64,000 nucleotides of DNA. It comes from Calocera cornea HHB12733. Its lineage: Eukaryota; Basidiomycota; Dacrymycetes; Dacrymycetales; Dacrymycetaceae. The stretch's first letter is position 1, and the number at the start of each line of letters is the position of its first letter. Where the stretch lies: positions 140,183 through 204,182 of the forward strand of contig KV423959.1 in NCBI GenBank assembly GCA_001632435.1. The letters are read 5' to 3'. Below the pieces are notes generated by a model that saw only the letters and a program-made list of their open reading frames with translations, ran no database searches and was not told the DNA's origin. Positions 12,426-23,173 of the stretch are shown here, piece after piece. The position numbers and the translations under genes are program-made.

Positions 12426-13509
12426 TACCTGAACCTCTTATCTGAGGAATCTTTTCATTCACGCTAAAGGATTGTGTGCGCTCCGGCACTGTTTGTGTAG
12501 ATGTATCCGGTATAACCATTCAACTGTTATCTAACTAAACCTACAAGCATATCCAGCTCATTCCTAACACTTTTAGTACAATGGTCTCAATGAATGCACA
12601 GCTGTGTGGGTCGACGTTGTGTCACCAAAATATGGTACCTGCATGTATGAGGTTCAGGTAAGCGAGGTTCAGGTAAAGCAAAGACGGGCATACCTCTCGT
12701 AATATTACCAAGGAAAGACGCATCTACATATGCAAGGTTCAGGTAAGCAAGGTTCAGGTAAGGGAAGACCGGCATACTTTCTATACCATTATCGGACTCT
12801 TAGAGTAAACGCTACCTGAACTCCATACATCCCATAGATTAGCACAATACTGCGGATGGAGGTTCAGGTATTGCTTACATGTAATAAGCCATAAGCTGGG
12901 AGACGGACTTGCAATGGAAGAACAGTGACTATTAGCAGAGGAAGGGCTTGTGCGGTGTAGGGGCCAGGTTTACTGCAAGGGTGTGTGTGTCAGGTCGGTC
13001 TGAGCCTGGGGGTCATATACTGACAAGTCGCTCTGATTTACATGCTTGATTGCGCAAGCGTGACCAGACCCTATCAATAAACAAGCCAAGCACGTGCTTG
13101 AAGCTTGCACTAAGCATGCCTGGTTTCATATTGACTCCGGCCCTGAGAATTCTGTGGAACACCGGGTTATGACCGGAATTGAAATTGTGCCTGCCAGTGC
13201 GGGTCGGCAAACCCTCTTCCACCATTGTGCGAGGTGCAAAACTATGGGCAGATTGGTATGCAAGATTCAAAGAGCACAGTATTACTTGGAGAATAGAGGC
13301 AACAGAGTGTGAAGACCGCAAACAAAATAGAGAGGTTGTTAGGTTCAGGTAAGAGGTTCAGGTATACCATAGACAGCATGTTAGGGTAGGAGCGGGCACA
13401 GAAATCTCATATCATACTTGTATCTTGGCCTACTCACAATAGTATGTTACTGTTACAATAGAATCACATGGCATTGTAACGTTGCCTCTGACTTCCCTAT
13501 ACCTGAACC
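12426..13509. repeat. Ten dispersed copies of GGTTCAGGTA
   Basis: Forward copies start at 12651, 12666, 12736, 12751, 12861, 13342 and 13355. Reverse copies lie at 12426-12435, 12813-12822 (one mismatch) and 13500-13509. Two pairs are spaced exactly 15 bp apart (12651/12666 and 12736/12751) and a third pair is 13 bp apart. I saw no other copies outside this island. Confidence 0.85.
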
Positions 13510-13764
13510 TCAGATGAGGCACCGATATGGCCTGATAAGGGTCCATAAGCCCTCCAGGGACCGGCAACGTGCCAAAAGTGCCACAACAATGGTAGACCCA
13601 ACCCCAAGGGCCTGAAAAGGGGTCCCAAGCTTCGCCCGCTTTTTGTGATGCCAGTGCATTGTGCGCAGAACGGTGACATCACTCGTCCAGGAATACCCGC
13701 CTGGCGAAATAAGTAGCACCATGGGCCGCATACACCTAGTCCGACACCTCTGCTCGAAAGTGTC

Positions 13765-15774
13765 ATGGCGAACATCATCAACAAGCTGTCCGACCTCTCA
13801 CTGAGGAAGGCTAGCCACAAGAACGGCAGCGCCGACGTGGGCGTCATCGGCCTCGGCTCCATGGGCGGTGAGCTCCTCTCAACAGCACACACCAACAGCT
13901 GACTGAGAGAATGCAGGCGGGATGGCATTCCTCTTCTCGGAGCACGGCTCCCGCGTCTCGGGCTTCGACGTCAAACAGTCCGTGCGGGACGACCTGGCCT
14001 CCAAGCTCGCCTCCCACTCCCCCCCTCTCTCCGTAGAGCTCTACCCGTCCCTAGACGCATTCATGGCCTCCTTCAAGCCCGGCCAGCGGAGGGTCATCGT
14101 CCTCTCCCTCCCACACGGGGAGACGATAGACAAGGTGCTGCGGGAGCTGGCGCCGTACTTGGACGCGGGGGATGTACTGATGGACGGAGCGAACGAGTGG
14201 TGGGAGAACACCCAGCGCAGGCAGGAGTGGCTCATGAAGGTGGGCGTTTCCCTTTCCCCCGTTATTCCCACCATGTATCCTAATTCTAATCCTGATCCTT
14301 TCGGGCAGGAAAAGGGAGTCCACCTCATCGGTCTCGGCGTGAGCGGCGGCTATCAGGCCGCGCGCAAGGGGCCCAGCATGTCCCCTGGCGGGACGAAGGA
14401 GGCGTACGCGCTCGTCGAGCCGCTTCTCAAGCAATGGGCGGCAAAAGACGGGAACGGAAGCCCGTGCGTGACGCTCATAGGCCCGGGAGGGGCGGGGCAC
14501 CACGTGAAGATGGTACACAATGGGTCTGCACTCCCCTCCACTGCACGAGAGGTGCCGAGCTGAACAGGAAACAGGATCGAGCAGGGCCTCCTTGGCATCA
14601 TAGCCGAAGCGCACTCCCTGCTCCGCACCCAACTGGGCCTCTCCAACGCAGCCATCTCCGCCCTCTTCTCCCGCTGGACTACCGACGCCTCCTCCGAGCT
14701 GCGGGACACCTACCTCCTCTCGATCGGCGCGCAGATCCTCCGTTTCACCTCCGGCGACAGCATCCACGACTCTGCAGGACTGGTGGAGGACGTGGAGGAC
14801 AAGGTCGTGCAGGATGTGGACGAGACGGAGGGGACTGGGTACTGGACACTGCGGGAGGCCGGGATGCGCCACGTGGCGGTCCCGACGATTGCGGCGTCGC
14901 ACCAGATGCGCATCGTCTCGGCGAACAAGAGTGAGCACTTCCGCTCCCCTTTCCCAGAGAGGTGCATATGGAGGCTGAATGGGGATAGATCAGCGCGAGA
15001 GGGACGTGAAGGACCTCCAGCTGCCCAAGGCGGTGCCGGCCAATCTCTCCCAGGAGGAGAAGGACGAGTTCATCGAGCACCTCCGGCTGGCGGTGTACGG
15101 TGGCACCCTAGCCTCCTTCGTCCAAGGTTACGGCGTAAGCCTCATCCCCTCCCCTCCCCTTCTCTCCCCGCGCACCCGCTTATCGGCAATGCAATAGATC
15201 ATCGCCCGCGCGTCGCTGGCCAACGACTGGCACGTGCGTCTCGCAGACTGCAGCCGCATCTGGCGCGCGGGGTGCATAATCCAGTGCAACGCCATCGGGG
15301 ACCTGTTCCAGCCGTTCCTCGAGACCGTGGCGGTGGAAGGCCATCCTGGTACGTGCTATGCTGTCCCTTTTCTCTTCAAGCTGTTGGTGCTAAAAGGAGC
15401 CGGGCGTGTAGCGTACGAGAACCTCCTGCTGGTCCCTGAGATCGCGCAAGCCCTCGCAAAGACGTACGAGTCGCTCAAGCGCGTGGTGCTCCTGGCCACT
15501 GAAACAGACGCGGTCGCTCCCTCCCTCTCGGCCTCCCTGGAATGGCTCAAGACCGCGGGCAGGGAGGACCTCCCGACCAGTACGCCCTCCTCTCTCTTCC
15601 TCTCTCACCTGCGTGGGATATGTGCAGGCGGGCGCTGACACGGTTCGTGTTTGTGCAGGCTTCATGGAGGCGGAGATGGACTACTTTGGGGCGCATAACT
15701 ATGATGTCAAGGGGGAGCATCGGTGGGAGGCGAAGAAGGGGGCGCATCATACAGAGTTTAAGCCGGCGGAGTGA
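13765..15774 (+). CDS. Divergent 6-phosphogluconate dehydrogenase family protein
   Basis: Eight exons (13765-13867, 13917-14239, 14309-14523, 14575-14930, 14989-15134, 15198-15348, 15412-15579, 15659-15774) give about 525 aa. An N-terminal Rossmann fold has GLGSMG at residues 30-34. The family motifs MDGANEWWENT, GLGVSGG, HHVKMVHNGIE, the helical C-terminal domain (WRAGCIIQ) and DYFGAHNYD are all present. Catalytic Lys, His, Asn and Glu of KMVHNGIE are kept. The NADP signature after beta strand 2 (NRT in classic enzymes) is replaced by D52-V-K, which favours NAD. Three classic phosphate contacts are changed: EYG to EQG, GTGKWT to GTGYWT, and QRDYFGAH to EMDYFGAH. The tail lacks the usual NADP-binding end. 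It is therefore probably not the pentose-phosphate enzyme; the substrate is unknown. Directly downstream of the repeat island. Confidence 0.8.
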
Positions 15775-15904
15775 GGCGCCTCTGTAATGTGTCCCTGAGC
15801 ATGGAATGGATGTATTTCTAGATCAAGATGGAATTGACAAGATTCTTCGTTTGTTACTTTACACCCGCTGGCTGACATGTACTCCACCCGCTCTACATGG
15901 CGGA

Positions 15905-16877
15905 TCACACCTTCAGCCACCTGTCCCACCAGCCCAGGATGGACCACGCGCTCGTCTCCTTCGCCCAGCCTACGGGAACAGCCAATTAGTACCTCTCCCC
16001 AGCCAACGTGTAGCGACAACCCGGCCGGGGACATACGCTCATTGTAGTTGCTCATATCCCCGCGGATGGCAAACCCGTGCGCGACGCCCGAGAACAGCTG
16101 GAAGTGGTACGGGATCTTGTTCTTGCTCAGGATCGCCTCGGCCTTGTGCCGCCCCTCGGGAGGGAAGGTGTGGTCGATTTCTGCGAGGATTGTCAGGTTC
16201 TGAGGCGGATGCGGGGCTTGGGAAATGTACCGGAGCAGGAGAAGAAGATGGCACCCTTGTCAAGGCCTTCGAGCGCTTCTTCGGTGATGAAGGCCGGGTG
16301 GCAGGTGGCCCCTAAGGATGGTGAGCAACATTCCATCATATGTGATGGTCTCATCTGGACAACGCACCGGCGGTAGCCCAGCCCTTCTTGAGCGAGTCGA
16401 CAACGTCTTTGCCACCGAAGCAGTACCCGATGACACCGTATGTCTTGGCCTCTACAGGAATGGTCGGTGAATGCACGCCGCCAAAGTTATGTTGTGCTCA
16501 CGGAACTTCTCCTTCATAGCCGGGACGAAGTTGTCAAGGATGGACTCTGCCTTGGCCCGATGGGGGCCAATCCAGGCACTGAAATCGAACCCAGGTGCCT
16601 CCCGGATCTTCTCGAGCTCCTCTCCCTCGAAGCAGTCGGGCGCGACCACGGTGTAGCCGCCCGCTGCGAAAAAGTCCATGACGAGCTGGTTGTTGAGGTA
16701 CCAGGGGCCGAAGACATCGCAGCAGAAGAGGATGACCTTCTCGGTCGACTTGGACGGAGCGTACGACACGTAGCACTTGATGCCGTTGATCTCGTCCTTA
16801 TCCCCGACGGGCGTACCTTCGTGCTTCACTGCCTGCATGCAGCATTCGCCGGATGGGTTTGCGAGGTACTGAGCCAT
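15905..16877 (-). CDS. Dienelactone hydrolase family protein
   Basis: Alpha/beta-hydrolase of about 249 aa, the usual length. Exons are 16877-16502, 16451-16368, 16311-16231, 16180-16037 and 15969-15905. The nucleophile motif is GYCFGGK, with Cys in place of the Ser of most hydrolases, as in classic dienelactone hydrolases. The acid lies in SEIDHTFPPEGR and the histidine in AHGFAIRG. The C-terminus is Trp-rich (SAWSILGWWDRW). Enzymes of this family open dienelactones from aromatic ring cleavage, but many fungal members act on other esters, so the substrate here is unknown. No secretion signal is seen, so a cytosolic location is likely. Convergent with the 6PGDH-like gene, 130 bp apart. Confidence 0.9.
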
Positions 16878-17810
16878 TTCGCTGCTGTGGTGAGGTGATA
16901 GTGGTATGCGCTAGAGCAGCCATTCTTTGGAGTGTACAAGCTCTTTATCAACGGAGATGAGACGACCGCCAGCTGGCGATGGGTTGCTGTCACAATGACG
17001 CGGCTGGCGGCACTATAGTTCCTCCAGCAAGCAGGTTACGACAGGTCGGCGAAGGTGTGGAGGTCCGGGATGTTTGCGTCACCCCCCGAACCATCTGCGG
17101 CCGACGTATTGACAATTGCACGCCAGCGAGCTCGAGTCCATGGCCCGCCCCGCCTTGAGCCCTGGACGGCGACGATTGGCAAAGAACAAGAGAACAAACA
17201 TTCAGGAGTCGGAGATCTAGGGACCCCTTCCCAGCGCGCTTGTTATGGCACGGGCACGTGCAATTTGGCCGGATAAACCCGCGCCAAGGGAGCCGGACTT
17301 TCTTTCCCCATTGGGCGGAAGAAGCACCCTTCCTTTGTTTATCTGTTATCCGACAATGCTTCCTTGAATTGACCATATGAGGCCATGAGGCGAAGGCGAG
17401 CTGTTGGGTGTGCGGGGTCAGCGGACTTGTAAGCGCCGGCGCGCTCCACGACGCGTAATTGGTCCTCGCCGTGTGTATGCCAGCTGATAACAATAACAAT
17501 CCACTTCACGTGCATAAATCTATCGAGCATTGAGAGGGCTCCAACGCGGTCGCCGATAGCGAGCTGTGCACTGGGCGTACAGTGGGCGCGTAATACTGAC
17601 TGGAATTGTCGGAATGCACTGTGGTCGCGATCACGTGAGACAAATTGTGCTTTTATTTTGCGATGCGCTCATGGGTGGGTGGCTGTACGGCGACTTCCCA
17701 CACAAGTAGCCGGTCCGCCACGCGCGCCAGGTTGTTTGCACCGTCCGCTCCTCTCCTTCCTTCCACCACCACCACCACCTCCTCCTCCCGTCCCCGACCC
17801 CGTCGAGTCC
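16878..17810. promoter_or_regulatory. Divergent intergenic region (dienelactone hydrolase / FHA protein)
   Basis: About 930 bp with no frame I can support. A pyrimidine-rich and CCA-repeat tract (17755-17790) directly precedes the FHA gene start, as is common before basidiomycete start codons. CACGTG and CACGTGA occur near 17255, 17507 and 17632. Confidence 0.4.
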
Positions 17811-19546
17811 ATGCTCTCCCCACGAGCATCCTCTCCTGATCAGAGCAGCGACCTCCCATCCAAGCACGCCCTCGCCCGCGCCGTCCTGCAGGAGATACAG
17901 GCAAATACCATCCCCAGCGCATCAGACGACATAACGAGCGCCCACCCGCAACCGAAGATACTCCACCGCAACCCAACACGCGCGGCCGGGGAGGCTATGG
18001 ATCATGGAAGGGAACTGCTGATTACTCCTCCCCCGTCATCGCCCTACATCGATCTCCGCATCCCCCTCCAGCACGTTGGTTCGGTGCACATTATGGCGAC
18101 CTCAAAGCCGAAGACTTTGTCCCCCGCTATGGCGACGCCTCCTCCCTCCTCCTCCCCTTGTAATCACTCTCACCATGCCCGCACACCATCCGTCTCGACC
18201 TCTGTCGCCCTACTGCCCGATGATCTGGTCATCGAAGCGGGCCATCCCGTCGTTATCGGTCGTATGGCAAAGCCGCTGGATGCATCAAAGACTGGTCCCC
18301 ATCTGACGCAACCTGGCACCGTCTTATTCTACACCCTGCCGCTGAAGGAGCTGGAGGTCTCGCGCTTGCACATCATCGTCGAGCGTGTACCTCATGGCGT
18401 CCGCTTGAAGGCCATTGGCAAGAATGGACTTCGAGTAGGCAACCATTTTGTCGGCGAGGGGCAAGAAATCGTCCTTCCTGAGCAGAAGGGACTTGTAAAT
18501 CTTGATCTCTGGGTGAAGACGATCAAATTACAATGCGCTTCACCTCATGGAGCATCTCCTGCACCGTCACCTATCCAGCTCAAGTCTGAAGAGCCCGAAA
18601 TGAAGGAGTTCCGGAAAGAATTCAACGTCCCTCCTACGGCGTCTACGGCCGTCTTTTCCGATATTACAATTCCGATCACACCAACAGAAGACCGCCGCGA
18701 GACGACATCCCTCCCACCATCCTCTCCTGCATCCTCCCCGCTGTCCTCTCTGCCAAGTGACGATGAGATGTCCCCGCCGCGTGGCGTGAAGCGCAAAGCG
18801 GGATCCTTGCCGCCATCGTCGCCTGCGAAGAGAATCATCCAAGATGAAGATGAAGATGAAGATGATGATGACGAAGACGAAGACATGGATGCAGACGGCG
18901 AAGAGCAAGAAGACGAGGAGGATGAAGAAGATGCCAAGCTGGAAGACGACGACGAGGAGGACCTCTTAGGCGAAAGCCGATTGGCACACGAGGCATCTCC
19001 GACGCCGTCGGCATATTCCGATGGCCGTCGACCGACCTCGCTGAACCAGAACGGCAAACGCGCGTCCGCCTCGCCCCAATCGCCCACCCTCAAGCGCCCG
19101 CGCACAGCCCAAGCCGAGGCCGAGCTGCGGACCGCCGTCCTGCCGCATCTCGTCACCGCGCTCGCGCTGTCCGTCACGACTACGACACCATTATCTCACC
19201 TGCTTCCGGAAGTTCTGGAGCAGTCCGCCCTCGCGTCGTATGATCGGGAAGACATTATCCGGATCTGCCGAGATCTGCTAGAAGATGGCGTAAAGGGCAC
19301 GTTTGGGAAGGTCGTTCGGCGCGGAAAGGTGCGTTCCTCCCAATATCGGATTCGAAGCAGCACTAACCATGTTATCAGGATGCATCTGGCAGACCGCTGG
19401 AGAACGTCTATTTCTACAATGCCGATAAGGACCCAGACCGCGAGCGCGGTCGGAACCTCGGCGGTCTCGGTGGCCGGCGCGTGCGCGGTGCCCAAATGAC
19501 CGACAAGCAGTACTATTGGCGGCCGGTCGGCCGCAAGCGGTCCTAA
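17811..19546 (+). CDS. FHA-domain nuclear protein, TOS4/PLM2-like
   Basis: Two exons (17811-19328, 19379-19546) give about 561 aa. Residues roughly 145-250 form an FHA fold with VIGR, the phosphopeptide-binding pattern VSRLHIIVE, and the KNGLRVG turn. FHA domains bind phosphothreonine. A long Ser/Pro region follows, then a Lys/Arg patch (RGVKRKAG) and a very acidic block (18840-18965). The C-terminal 110 residues look folded: a helical segment ending in LLEDGVKGTFGKVVRRGK, rebuilt across the intron to DASGRPLENVYFY and ending QYYWRPVGRKRS. This FHA plus C-terminal module is like fungal Tos4/Plm2 S-phase chromatin proteins. The equivalence is inferred. The upstream extension of the frame (17658) is not used because it lacks a convincing start. 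Confidence 0.6.
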
Positions 19547-20047
19547 CCTCCCCGTGTCCGCCTCATGCGCATCCACCGAACATACCTTCTTCGTTGCCCT
19601 GTCGTGATGATGGATTCTTTTTGGGTATTCCCGGCGAAATATATTCCCTGTAGCATAATACATCCTGCACACAAGCAATCGATCCCATTCCTTCCCCCCC
19701 GGATCGCATACGCGGCCAACGCGGTCAACCCTATCTGGCCGGTATCGGGCAGGGCATTCACGCTGAGCTGTCAGACATAGGGTCTCCCCACCTGACGCCT
19801 GCTGATGTCCCGGTCGATGTCGTCACCCTGAATAAACAGCACTGCGCCGGGCGGCGGTCCGCATTCAGTCGCCCAGACTGGCGCCGGTGGACGATGGTGC
19901 GATCGACTGTGCCGCTGTGCTCTGATCGACCCTGCGGGTGACTGACTCCGCTCGCTGGTTGCTGCTTGCTGTCTGCTCTCGCCCTCTCCCGCTCTCTTCC
20001 CTTCTCCTGCGCGTTGCCCACTCTAGCCCCCTCTTACAGTATACACG
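19547..20047. other. Intergenic region without a recognised gene
   Basis: About 500 bp between the FHA gene and the methyltransferase gene, both on the plus strand. The pyrimidine-rich stretch 19940-20020 probably belongs to the methyltransferase promoter and leader. No RNA gene or repeat was seen. Confidence 0.5.
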
Positions 20048-21146
20048 ATGTCCGACCCGCAAATAACGCACGAACTCCCCACCCCTCCCATCGCCGCTCC
20101 TCCGCTGGACCGCAGCCTCTGGAAGCCCAATGCAGTCGAGCTCGCTTTCCTGCACGAGGCCATCTCGGAGGACGATGAGGTTGTGAAGGCGAGGATGTTC
20201 GAGGTGCAGGAGAAGTGCGTCTAAGCTCGCTTTCGTGCATCTAGGGGAAGAGTGGGAGGGAGGTGCTGATGTGCTCCTGGCAGGTCGTACAAGGACTATC
20301 CCTACCCGTGCATACGGGCGTTCCACTTCGTGTCCCTGATGATGCGTGAGGTGAGCCTCCAGCCCCTCTCAGCCCCGCCCGAGTCGCGCTAACCCGCCCC
20401 CAGAATGCAGTGTACGAAGACGTCCTGAAGCGCGGCAAGGCCGGGGACAGCTACCTGCTCGACCTGGGGTGCATGAGTACGTCCCCGTCCCTTCCCTTCC
20501 ACCTTCTCCCACCTCCCCCAGAAGCCAGAAGCCCAGGCTAACCCGCACCTCAGTGGGCACCGACCTGCGCAACCTCGTGCGGGACGGCTACCCGGCCCAG
20601 AAGCTCATCGGCTGCGACCTCCGGGACAACTACATCAAGGCCGGGTACGAGCTGTACCGGGACGAGGCGACGTGCGGGATCAAGTTCCTCACGGGGGACA
20701 TGTTCGATATCGTCCCCGGTTCGCCGGCCCAGGGGACAGAGGAAACGCGCTCTGGGGCGCTAGATCTCGGAAAGGTCAAGCAGCTGAACGACCTGCGCGG
20801 GCAGCTGTCGTTCATCTACACCGGGGCGCTGTTCCACCTCTTCGACGAGCCGACGCAGCGGGCGATCGCGCTGCGCCTGTGCACGCTCTGGAAGCGCGCA
20901 CCAGGCGGGGTGATCTTCGGCCGGCACCAGGGGCGGAAGGAGGAGGGGCTGATCCCCGATCATATGGGGCGGCTGAGGTATGCGCATAGCCCGAGCAGCT
21001 GGGGGAGGATGTGGACGGAGGTGGTAGAGCAGTTGGAGGGCGAGGGGAGCGGGGAGAGCTTGAGGGTCAGGGCGCAGTTGGGGGCTGCCCCCAGCGGGGT
21101 GCCGAGCGACTCGACGATGCTGTATTGGAGTGTGGAGCGCATCTGA
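20048..21146 (+). CDS. Class I SAM-dependent methyltransferase
   Basis: Four exons (20048-20214, 20284-20350, 20404-20476, 20554-21146) give about 299 aa. SAM-binding motif I is LLDLGCMMGTDLRNLV, assembled across the third intron. It is followed by KLIGCDLRDNYIKAGYELY (acidic residue at the end of strand 2) and LTGDMFDI (motif III region). The C-terminal half has GALFHLFDEPTQ and GGVIFGRHQG. This pattern resembles the fungal small-molecule methyltransferases found in meroterpenoid pathways, but there is no neighbouring terpene cyclase, polyketide synthase or P450 in the window. The substrate is therefore unknown. Confidence 0.8.
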
Positions 21147-21300
21147 GTGGTCGGGCGGGTGCGACAGCGGGAAGATCATGTGCGTGACAGTGTAACAGAT
21201 AGAGCGTGGGGAGGGCATAAGTGGTCATAAATGTGCGGGCAGGCATAAATACAAGTGGGATGTTGTTTTACAATGCTCCAACGGAGGGATCATAGCACGG

Positions 21301-22695
21301 TCAAGTGCAGGCAGCACTCGACCCATTCTTCCAATCGCCAAACTCCCACCTATAGCAGTCCTACAGCACGCCAAGTGTGAGAACAGTCGGACATAGCGAT
21401 GGGAGGAAGACGTACAATACAGTCCTTCTCGTACTCCTCGCTGACGGGCGGAACAGGCATGGTCGCATTCCAGTCCTCGCCGAGCAAGTAGTTGATGATA
21501 TAGACGATCGAGTGGTACCTGATGCTGACGCCCCAGCCCTTCTCCTCGACGGTGTTGTACCGGATCACCTGCCCGTTATGGCACTTTGTCTCGAGCGCGT
21601 AGCCGGCGGTGTTGCACGCGCTTGTGATGCCCGTGCAGGTGCCCATGGCGAGCGGGTCGCCCGTGTGGTAGATGTGCGTCACGTGCTTGTCGCTCGGCGG
21701 CAAGGGCAGGTGCAGGCGGCGCGAGGCGAGCCGCTCGCCGGGCGTCTCGAACGTCACGACGGGGACGCCAAAGGTCAGCCCGAGCAGGGCGGCGATGCTC
21801 CCGCCGAGCGAGTGGCCGACGACCCAGATGTTCGCCGTGGGGTACAGGAAGGTGACGTTGTTGTACAGATTTGTGCCGATGCTGTAGAACAGGCTCTCCT
21901 CTTTCAGGGACTCGGAGAGGCAGGAATCGTCGCACTTCCACCCGCCGTGGAAGCAGTCGCACACTGTTGACCAGGTTGGGGAGACCCTCGCGCAGCAGCA
22001 CGAGAAGAGCAGGTTGTCGTTTAGCTTGTCTTTGGATTCTGAGGGTCCAGGGGCGACGTAGGGCACCGAGGTGCCCTTGATGGACAGGACAACCGTCGGG
22101 ACCGTGTCGTTAGAGACAAATATGTGGCCCCTGAATCCGTCGGCGTCTGGTTCCCAGCCGAACGGCTCGCTCTATCCCCGTATATCAGCATATGGGTAGA
22201 ATAAGGAGGGAGCGAGGGTATGCGCACAAAGTTCCACCGATCCCCGAGCGGGTACCAGTCTGCCTTCTCCGGCTCCGTGTATGCGTTGCTCGTCATCTTT
22301 GCGAGTAGCAGCACCGTCTCCCTGTCCGTCACGTCCGGGCCGGGGATCACATCGTCCTCCCACGGGACGTCGAGCAGCTGCCCGGTTGTGCGGGCTAGGC
22401 GGCGAGCATCGTGGAACGCTTGCTGGGATCGGGGTCGGAAGACGCGGGTGGGGACGGTACGCAGCCGTGGGGGTGCTTGATCTTCCTGGGAGAGACAGGA
22501 GAGGGAGGAATTGCGGAAGAGGGCTATGGGCTGGGAGGTGTTGGGGAGGAAGGTGAATGCATGCTCGTGGGACGGTGAGAAGGTGATGTAGGACGGTGCT
22601 TGGGGCTGTTGGGGTATCGAGAGGGGTGCTTGGGAGGAGGATGAGGCGACTGAGGCGATGGAGGAGACGAGGGAGGAGACGAGGCCGACGTGCAT
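21301..22695 (-). CDS. ATG15: Autophagy-related vacuolar lipase ATG15
   Basis: Phospholipase that breaks down autophagic bodies inside the vacuole. Exons 22695-22228, 22171-21416 and 21360-21301 give about 427 aa. Family landmarks are unmistakable: KMTSNAYTEP, DNLLFSCCCARVS, the cysteine-rich VCDCFHGGWKCDDSCL, the lipase elbow IWVVGHSLGGSIAALLG, VVTFETPGERLA, YHTGDPLAMGTCTGITSACN, GQVIRYNT, and the C-terminal DCYRWEFGDWKNG, the last part recovered from a 60-nt final exon. The N-terminus is a weakly hydrophobic Val/Ser/Ala stretch that would serve as the signal anchor sending it through the ER to the vacuole. That region is rather polar for a membrane anchor, so an extra 5' exon is possible. 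Confidence 0.92.
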
Positions 22696-23173
22696 CGTGG
22701 TCGGTTGGGGGCAAGGACGCGAGTCATGGGGTCGCGCTCGTGCGTCGTGTTGGACTCCGCGGCCGGCGTGTTGGCCACGGCTGTTTGTCGTGAGCAAATC
22801 ACGCGTCACAACAGCTTCTCATCGCGTACGTGCACCAATCGCTGTCTGTGGAGATTCCATGGTCGGACAATAAGCTGGGTAGTGCATTTTGTTGTTAGTT
22901 GTCTGCCATGGCCCACACCGACGCTGACGACGGACGACCCTGTCGCACGTTCCCCGTCCTCGGCAATGCGGCAGTGGCTGTGCACGGCATCGAATCGAAA
23001 CAGCCAGAACGCGCAGCTGGTCTCCCGGGTTTGGCCCACAGAGTACATAATCCGCCCACACCCACACCGCCCCTTAGTTCGCCTCCTCCTTCAGCAGTTG
23101 CTGTCATCAGCGTCCCTGTCCTCCTTCCTCTTCCTTTCCATCTACAACCGCTACCACTAGACAAGCAACAAGC
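22696..23173. promoter_or_regulatory. Divergent promoter region ATG15 / BAX-inhibitor family gene
   Basis: About 480 bp between two oppositely directed genes. No recognised coding content. A CT-rich leader (23080-23150) precedes the plus-strand start. Confidence 0.4.

Larger units (their letters stand above)
12160..13650. mobile_element. Candidate non-autonomous DNA transposon with GGTTCAGGTA repeats
   Basis: An AT-richer island between two GC-rich genes. The left end reads CATCACTAAAAAGAGGC and the right end, reverse complemented, reads CATCACAAAAAGCGGGC, an imperfect terminal inverted repeat of about 17 bp. ATGCC flanks both ends (12155-12159 and 13648-13652), but the alignment of this with the repeat tips is ambiguous, so a target-site duplication is not proven. 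Inside are ten copies of GGTTCAGGTA in both orientations, an approximately 85-bp tandem duplication (12642-12780), and a hairpin near the left end. The longest frames (123, 102 and 72 aa) match nothing I recognise, so no transposase is visible. Subterminal short repeats are typical of CACTA and hAT elements; the class cannot be fixed from this copy. Confidence 0.55.

Noticed and set aside
13094..13312. 72-aa frame in the repeat island as a transposase remnant
   Set aside because: No DDE, RNase-H or zinc-finger pattern could be recognised; too short to support.
12155..13652. ATGCC flanks as a target-site duplication
   Set aside because: The right copy overlaps the inverted-repeat tip, so the length and boundary are ambiguous; kept only as a note.
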